Part shown: one piece after another, positions 34,531 to 39,531 of the stretch
Layout: the number at the start of each line of letters is the position of its first letter
How positions within the stretch are numbered: position 1 is the stretch's first letter
NCBI RefSeq assembly: GCF_945956965.1
Contig: NZ_CAMFJS010000017.1
Coordinates: 65,644 to 105,174, forward strand
DNA: 39,531 nt
Direction of reading: 5' to 3'
Source of the DNA: an uncultured Roseateles sp.
GTDB lineage: Bacteria > Pseudomonadota > Gammaproteobacteria > Burkholderiales > Burkholderiaceae_C
Notes under the pieces: generated by a model
What the model was told of the DNA's origin: nothing
What the model saw: the letters and a program-made list of their open reading frames with translations, nothing else
Database searches by the model: none
Position numbers and translations under genes: made by a program

Positions 34531-35784
34531 TCAACTCGCCGGCAGTTTTGGCGAGCGCGCCAGAAACTCCGCCCGCTGCGTTTTCAGCAGCGGTCCATCG
34601 ATGTATTGAGCCAATAGTTGTAGATCCTTGTCGGCAACACCATGAGCTTGAAAGAAATCCTTCCAGCGGTCGACCGCACTGGCGATCCGTTTAACCGACT
34701 CAACCGCAGCGTCTTTCTTGAGTCCAAAAGCTTGTGCTTCAGACAACGCGTTCTCAATGGAGGATTCGGCCTCACCCTTACCGACCCGGAGTTGTTGCTG
34801 ACCGAGTCCCTGAACGGATGGCACGACGTCATAAGCGGGGGACAAATCGTAGAACCCATCCGCTGCGCGAATGAAAGCATGGTTCTTCTCATGGTCGTCC
34901 GTGTTGTCCATCAGGATGTTGAACACCATCCGTTCGAACAACTCTTTCTGATGTCCCCGAATGGCCTGTGGCCGGCCGATCCGGCGCAGGCTTTGCGCCA
35001 ATTCGGGATAGCCCATAGGCAGCCCGTTGGCGCGCAGCACGGAATTCGCAGAGATGACATGTGATCGTTGTTGACCCTCACGGTCGAAGCGCTTGACCGC
35101 GACGGCATGGCCTCGCGCAAGTTGCAGCGCACGGGTTTCGGCCACATCCAAGCCACACTCCGCCGCCAGGCGCATGGTGGCATGTTCAACCAATTGGGTA
35201 TCGAATTCCTCTCCTTCAGAGAACTTCACCACCCACTGAGACCCGTCCATTTCGATCAAGGACTTTGGACGAGCCCCGCCAAAGGATGGGCCGGGCTTGA
35301 CCAGCCGAACCAGTCTCTCATCGAGTTTCTCATCGGCCATGACCGCCGCAATAGCCTGCTCCATCTCAGGAAGGTTGGCTAGCTTGGCCATAGCCCCTCC
35401 TCCGCTCGGTCGGTAGTCGCCGGCAGCCCGCGAAACACCCAAGGCACCGAAGCGGTCGTCGCCCGCGAAGTACAGATACTCCAGCACCGACAACCTGGGC
35501 GGCCGGTACAGGTTGCGAATCACACGCTCGCCCCAACGGTCTGGTCGCGCGTCGTCTACCGCGCCGACCGCCATGTCTCTTTCCTTGGGCAAGAAGACAC
35601 CGCGGGCCAAGGGCAAGTCCTCGCTCAACGCGAAGCCCTGCTGAAGCCACGTAGGCGAATACTCCAGCCCGACCTTGCGGTTGCCTTCAGCCAGAAAGAC
35701 TTGCCCGATCAGCGTGGGTGACTTGATCCCCTGCCCAAGCCACCAAAGGCTCAAAGCGTCCTGCGGCTTGTAGGTGTCATCCAT
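34531..35784 (-). CDS. hipA: HipA-family toxin kinase
   Basis: The 417-residue protein carries the full HipA kinase signature. The Gly-rich ATP loop is PSFGGARPKS (about 166-175), the catalytic segment NTDDHEKN (294-301, Asp297 the likely base), and the metal-binding DLSPAYD (313-319). The N-terminal HipA domain (about 20-125) is intact. HipA kinases phosphorylate a tRNA synthetase and halt translation until restrained by HipB; which synthetase is targeted here cannot be told. Its ATG overlaps the last 8 bp of hipB, so the two are translationally coupled. Length and motifs suggest it is functional. Confidence 0.94.
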   Translation of the reverse strand: MDDTYKPQDALSLWWLGQGIKSPTLIGQVFLAEGNRKVGLEYSPTWLQQGFALSEDLPLARGVFLPKERDMAVGAVDDARPDRWGERVIRNLYRPPRLSVLEYLYFAGDDRFGALGVSRAAGDYRPSGGGAMAKLANLPEMEQAIAAVMADEKLDERLVRLVKPGPSFGGARPKSLIEMDGSQWVVKFSEGEEFDTQLVEHATMRLAAECGLDVAETRALQLARGHAVAVKRFDREGQQRSHVISANSVLRANGLPMGYPELAQSLRRIGRPQAIRGHQKELFERMVFNILMDNTDDHEKNHAFIRAADGFYDLSPAYDVVPSVQGLGQQQLRVGKGEAESSIENALSEAQAFGLKKDAAVESVKRIASAVDRWKDFFQAHGVADKDLQLLAQYIDGPLLKTQRAEFLARSPKLPAS

Positions 35785-36103
35785 GGCGACGCTTCCCCGC
35801 GTTCTGAATCACCAGCATCTCTTGCGCCAAGGCCTGTGCATCGTGTTCCGGGGCCGCCAGTTCCCGCAACGCGTCGTCTCGTCCCATCAGCCAAAGTGCT
35901 GTGGCGTACACGCCCATGCTGACGCGGGGATCGCCCTTCTCCATCGCCGACAAGGTCGGCACGGAAACGTCCATGCGCAGCGCCCACGAGCGCAGAGACT
36001 CCTTGCGGCGCTTGCGGCCCAAGCGTAGGTTATTGCCCAGCACTTCCAAGGAAATTTGGACTGAACTGGGCAAGCTGGTGACAGAGTTAGCTGCTTTTGG
36101 CAT
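35777..36103 (-). CDS. hipB: HipB-type XRE antitoxin/repressor
   Basis: The 108-residue protein has an XRE helix-turn-helix (about 24-80): NLRLGRKRRKESLRSWALRM, then SVPTLSAMEKGDP. It is followed by a Glu/Ala-rich tail that may contact HipA. HipB proteins neutralise HipA and repress the operon with it. The ATG at 36103 fits the domain; only a poor ribosome binding site precedes it, and the predicted RNA start falls at about the ATG, so a leaderless message is possible. The dyads at 36112-36154 are the probable operators. Confidence 0.9.
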   Translation of the reverse strand: MPKAANSVTSLPSSVQISLEVLGNNLRLGRKRRKESLRSWALRMDVSVPTLSAMEKGDPRVSMGVYATALWLMGRDDALRELAAPEHDAQALAQEMLVIQNAGKRRHG

Positions 36104-36109
36104 CTATCA

Positions 36110-36154
36110 AGATTACACAAAATAGAGATTTTGTGCAATTTTGATTGCACAAAT
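36110..36154 (-). promoter_or_regulatory. hipBA promoter and operator
   Basis: ATTACACAAAAT (36112-36123) and ATTTTGTGCAAT (36128-36139) form an inverted repeat with 11 of 12 pairs around AGAG. A third half-site, ATTGCACAAAT, is at 36144-36154. On the minus strand TTGCAC (36138-36133) and TAATCT (36115-36110) are spaced by 17 bp and make a plausible -35/-10 inside the dyad. Repressor bound here would block the promoter, the usual autoregulation of hipBA. Confidence 0.72.
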
Positions 36155-36357
36155 GAACACTTAATAGATCTGGGTCGAAAGAATTCGAGTCAGCGACTAC
36201 CGGGGGCAACCGGATCGACCGCTCTGACGAAGTGGTTGGCAGTTGACCGCCGTGATAAAGCGCGCTGATAAGGCGAGGTGTCTGGGATCGTTCTATGGAA
36301 CTAGCTGTTGTTCACTCGTCAGAGACTCACAAAACTCCTTCTCACCAGTTATAGCGC

Positions 36358-38859
36358 TCAGAAGCGACGGGCGAGAGTCCAGCAGTGTGTCACCGGGGCA
36401 AGGCGAACCCCAACCCTGATCGACGCCCATCGAATGCCATATGGACCGTCCGGCCTCCCAGTTGCTCGGCGACCTGAGCAACAATGGATAGGCCAAGCCC
36501 GCAATGACTCTGTCCGCGGTGCGGCGGTCCCAATTGCACGAACGGCTTGAACGCATTCTGGAGGTCGCACTCTGCGATGACCGATCGCATCTAGGTCTGT
36601 GCGGATCGCGTTGTCGGACTTCACGCGAATGGCGATCTGCCGCTGCGCAAGATTGAACTTGGGCATCTGTGCCGAGTAGTCACCGTTCGTCGCGACCCGC
36701 AGCACGTTGGCGATGGCGTCCGTCGTCACGCCCTGCTCGGCCATGCGCACCGGGTCGGGCTTGACCTGGATCTCTGGGCGTTGCAGGGCCGAACTGTCCG
36801 ACACGTTGCCGATACCTGGGATGCCGCGCAAGTCCTTCAGAACCGCCTGGGTCGTCTTCGTCAACTCGGCCGCATCATCGCTGGCGAGTGTGACGTCCAG
36901 CGTTTGGCCATTGCCTTGTCCAATGACCGAGGTGCGTGTAGCAGGAAGTTGTCGAAGTAGCGAGCGGATCTGCTCCTCGATGTCGGACTGACTCTTGGAC
37001 CGCTCACCTCGCGGGCTCAGGATCACCGACAGCGTGGCCTTGTTGACCTCACTGCTGCCGGAGTTGGCGCCTGAGTCGCCGATGGTCATGAAGACACTTT
37101 GCACCTCGGGCAGACCGTGCACAAGCCGGCTCGCCTGTTCGGCGATGCTGCGGGTGGCTTCCAGCCGCGTGCCGGGTTCGAGCGTGAGGGAGATGGTTGT
37201 CTGGCTGCGGTCAGAGCCTGGAACGAAGGAGGACGGCAGCAGCGCGAGCAGGCCCAAGGTGGAGAAGAAGAAAGCCGCAGACAGCGTCAAGGTCGTGCGT
37301 CGGTGCATTTGGCACCAGCGGGCCGCGCTCAGATAGGCTCGCATGAGGCGGCCATCGGCTTCGGCGCGTGCCGCATGCGGCTTCAAGAGGTAGGCGGCCA
37401 TCATGGGCGTCAGCAATCGGGCCACCAGCAGCGACACCAAAACAGCAGCCGATGCAGTAACGCCGAATGGCGCGAAGAACTTCCCGGGAACGCCGCCCAT
37501 GAATGCTGTCGGCAGGAACACCGCAACAAGGGTGAATGTCGTTGCCATGACGGCCAAGCCGATCTCGTCAGCAGCCTCCATTGCGGCCTGCCTCGGCGTC
37601 TTGCCCATGCGCAGGTGCCGCACGATGTTCTCGACCTCGACGATGGCGTCATCCACCAGAATACCCACCACCAGTGACAGGGCGAGCAAGGTGATCAGAT
37701 TGAGTGAGTAACCCAAAGCGCTCATCAACGCGAAGGTCGGAATGATGGACAACGGCAGCGCGATTGCCGACACGAACGTTGCGCGCCAGTCGCGCAGAAA
37801 CGCCCATACGACGATGATCGCAAGGAGCGCGCCCTCATAGAGCAGGCGCATCGAGCCGTCGTAGTTGTCCTGAGTTGGCTGCACCGTGTTGTAGGCCTCT
37901 TCGATGGTGACCTGCGGGTGCGAGGCTGCGAAGGTGGCGACCGCCGCACGCACCGCAGCAAGCACGGTGATCTCGCTGGTGCCTCGCAGGCGCTCGACGC
38001 TGAAGGCCAGCACGGGCTTGCCATCCAACGCCGCGTAAGTAGAGCGTTCCTCAGTGGTGTCGCTGACCCGTGCGATCTGGTCCAGCCGTACCGCAGACTT
38101 AAGCCCGCTGGCCGACGTCACCGGAATAGTGAGCGCCCCAAGATCCGCCGGCGTCTCAAGGCGTCCGAGCGTACGCACCGCCTGGTTGGCCGCACCGATC
38201 TCGCCACGGCCGCCGGATGCATTGGTCTGCACTGCGGCGATTTGTGCTGACACGCTGGCCGGCGTCAGCCCCAGGCCGGCCAGCGCTGCAGCGTCGAGCT
38301 TGACCTGGACTTCGCGCTCGACACCGCCCAGGCGATTGAATGCGCCCACGCCTTTGACACCGCGCAAGGACTTGGCCACGTCGTTGTCGATGAACCAGGA
38401 TAGGTCGGCCTCGCTCAGGTTCGGCGCCTGCACGGTGTAGGTCACAAGCGCTTCGCCGGTGCGGGTGACCTTGGCAACAACCGGTGCCGCCATAGTGGCA
38501 GGCAGGTCAGCACGCACCCCGTCGACGGCATTTCGCACCGCGCTCAGCGCTTCTTCGGGGTCGGTGTCGACCTCGAAACTGACACTGATGGCGACGACGC
38601 CATCGGTGATGGTGCTCGTGATGTGCTCGACGTGCCCAAGTGTGGCAACTTTGTCCTCGATCTTGCGGGCGACCTCGGTCTCGAGTTGGCTAGGCGCGGC
38701 GCCCTCAAGCGTGGCGGTGATCGAGATGGTCGGCGTGTCGAAGTCGGGGAAGTTCTGAATTGGCAACTTGTGCAGGCCGATCAGGCCCATGAGCGTGAGC
38801 ACCATGAAGACAAGTAGCGCGGGGACCGGGTTACGGATTGACCAAGCGGAAACGTTCAT
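36358..38859 (-). pseudogene. RND efflux pump permease, 3' truncated and fused out of frame
   Basis: The first about 759 residues are a good HAE1-type RND pump. There is an N-terminal helix (VPALLVFMVLTLMG), the first periplasmic domain, membrane helices, and GILVDDAIVEVENI in TM4 with the proton-relay Asp pair. At about 36583 homology stops, and 74 unrelated residues follow that are another gene read in the wrong frame. RND pumps are about 1030 aa, so about 270 residues, including the last membrane helices, are missing and transport is unlikely. The ATG at 38859 overlaps the adaptor stop (ATGA). A functional pump would need the lost half. Confidence 0.85.
36390..36590 (-). pseudogene. C-terminal remnant of a histidine kinase (ATPase domain end)
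   Basis: In a different frame from the RND fragment this stretch encodes NAFKPFVQLGPPHRG, then GLGLSIVAQVAEQLGG and a final GRRSGLGFALP, ending at a natural stop. Kinase ATPase domains end FEPFxQ...GxGLGLSIVxxxAExxGG...GLxFxLxLP. The His box and most of the ATPase domain are gone. It is joined directly to the truncated RND gene. Confidence 0.75.
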
Positions 38860-39313
38860 GATTTCTTACCGGTGGCGGCGACTTCGGCCGGTTTGGAGTG
38901 GTCGCGCAGCTCGACAAGGTCGCCATCCTTCAAAAAGCTGCCGCCTCCGTTAACGAACCGGCTGCCAGCAGGCAGCTTGTCCAGCACTTCGACCTGCTCT
39001 CCTAGGCGGCGACCGGTCTGCACTTGCCTTTGCGCGACGTGCGCGCCGGCGTCAATCTCGAAGACATAGCTATTGCCATCGCGCAGCGTGATGGCCGTCG
39101 ATGGCAGCACGGTCGCGCTAGCAGCGCCCGTACCGACCTCGCCGCGCACGTAAACGCCTGGGCGCGCTCCCGTTGCCAATGCGCTGGCAGGCAGATCGAA
39201 ATAGGCGGTTCCGAGTCGCGTATTGGCATCTAGCGTCGGCGCCACCAGGCGCAGGCGTGCGTCGATCAACTTGCCATTGGGCAGGGTGACGCGGGCTTGC
39301 TGACGGTTTGCTG
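38856..39313 (-). pseudogene. C-terminal remnant of the RND periplasmic adaptor
   Basis: From about 39301 to the TGA at 38856 the frame reads QQARVTLPNGKLIDARLRLVAP, then TRLGTAYFDLPAS, ATVLPSTAITLRDGNSYVFEI and a final KDGDLVELRDHSK. This is the beta-barrel and membrane-proximal end of an RND-type adaptor. The N-terminal lipoyl and hairpin portions (about 200 residues) are missing. The stop overlaps the RND start by 4 bp, so the original operon order is preserved downstream of the join. Confidence 0.78.
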
Positions 39314-39531
39314 GTACTCGGCCAGCGCGATGGCATAACTCGCCTCGGCTGAGCGCACAGAGGCCTTTGCAGCCCCGCCATCGAACAGCGGCAACGACAA
39401 GCTGGGGCCGAAAGACCACGGCGAGCTCAACACCTGGCCATTGCCCGGAGCCAAGACACTGCGCGAAATCGACCCGCTCAGCGAGAGGCGCGGATAGCGC
39501 GCGGCCTCGGCCACGCCGATGCTGGCACTTG
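39266..39531 (-). pseudogene. Outer-membrane efflux factor (NodT/TolC family), truncated at the left end and off the window at the right
   Basis: In frame to the right edge, the sequence reads ASIGVAEAARYPRLSLSGSI, then SLPLFDGGAAKASVRSAEAS and ALAEYQQTV. This is the middle of a NodT-type outer-membrane lipoprotein (ASIxVAxAxRYPxLSLSGS; PLFDGGxxxAxVxxAEAxYxxAxAxYxxTV). After QQTV at about 39303 homology ends, and 11 out-of-frame codons follow to a stop at 39266. The protein would lack its C-terminal third. The 5' part lies outside the window. Confidence 0.78.

Overview
The window is GC-rich and reads as a chromosomal accessory region of a betaproteobacterium, most likely order Burkholderiales. 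The grounds are a PEP-CTERM surface protein, a BPSL0761-type small protein, hybrid-kinase/LuxR and NtrY/NtrC-type regulators, and overall base and codon use. This is inference from gene content, not a phylogeny.

Layout, left to right. (1) 1-5886, minus strand: a large PEP-CTERM, autotransporter-like beta-repeat surface protein, then a periplasmic DsbA/ScsC-like thiol oxidoreductase, then a secreted Cys-rich protein with lectin-like repeats that runs off the left edge. (2) 5887-8546: a LuxR/NarL response regulator, divergent from the PEP-CTERM gene, and a convergent hybrid histidine kinase whose 3' end overlaps it. (3) 8547-10773: gene-poor scar tissue holding an orphan Xre/MbcA/ParS-type antitoxin, a BPSL0761-like gene and a frameshifted C-terminal scrap of a MocR-type aminotransferase regulator. 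(4) 10774-24565, minus strand: four tightly packed giant genes (1123, 1192, 1613 and 645 aa) forming a 13.8-kb operon-like block. The first resembles DUF6603. The other three carry sequence signatures I associate with uncharacterised families. None shows a signal peptide or a recognisable catalytic motif. This is the best candidate for an undescribed system. (5) 24752-32424, minus strand: a MacAB-like export operon (adaptor, ATPase, 8-TM permease) continuing through overlapping or close genes into a sigma-54 activator (GAFTDA variant) and an NtrY-like kinase. A near-consensus sigma-54 promoter and an upstream palindrome precede it, so the operon probably controls itself. (6) 32507-34134: a possible GGDEF remnant and an intact M14 carboxypeptidase followed by two perfect tandem hairpins. 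(7) 34531-36154: an intact hipBA toxin-antitoxin pair with a clear operator. (8) 36358-39531: wreckage of an RND efflux operon with two out-of-frame joins (outer-membrane factor to adaptor, and RND pump to histidine kinase).

How the parts may work together: the kinase/LuxR pair probably controls the divergent surface-protein operon, and the thiol oxidoreductase may fold its Cys-rich partner. The sigma-54 pair probably controls its own exporter, and may reach the giant operon just downstream, where a weaker sigma-54-like element is visible. Remnants and toxin-antitoxin genes on both sides of the intact blocks suggest a rearrangement-prone region. No tRNA, rRNA, CRISPR array, intact insertion sequence or integrase was seen.
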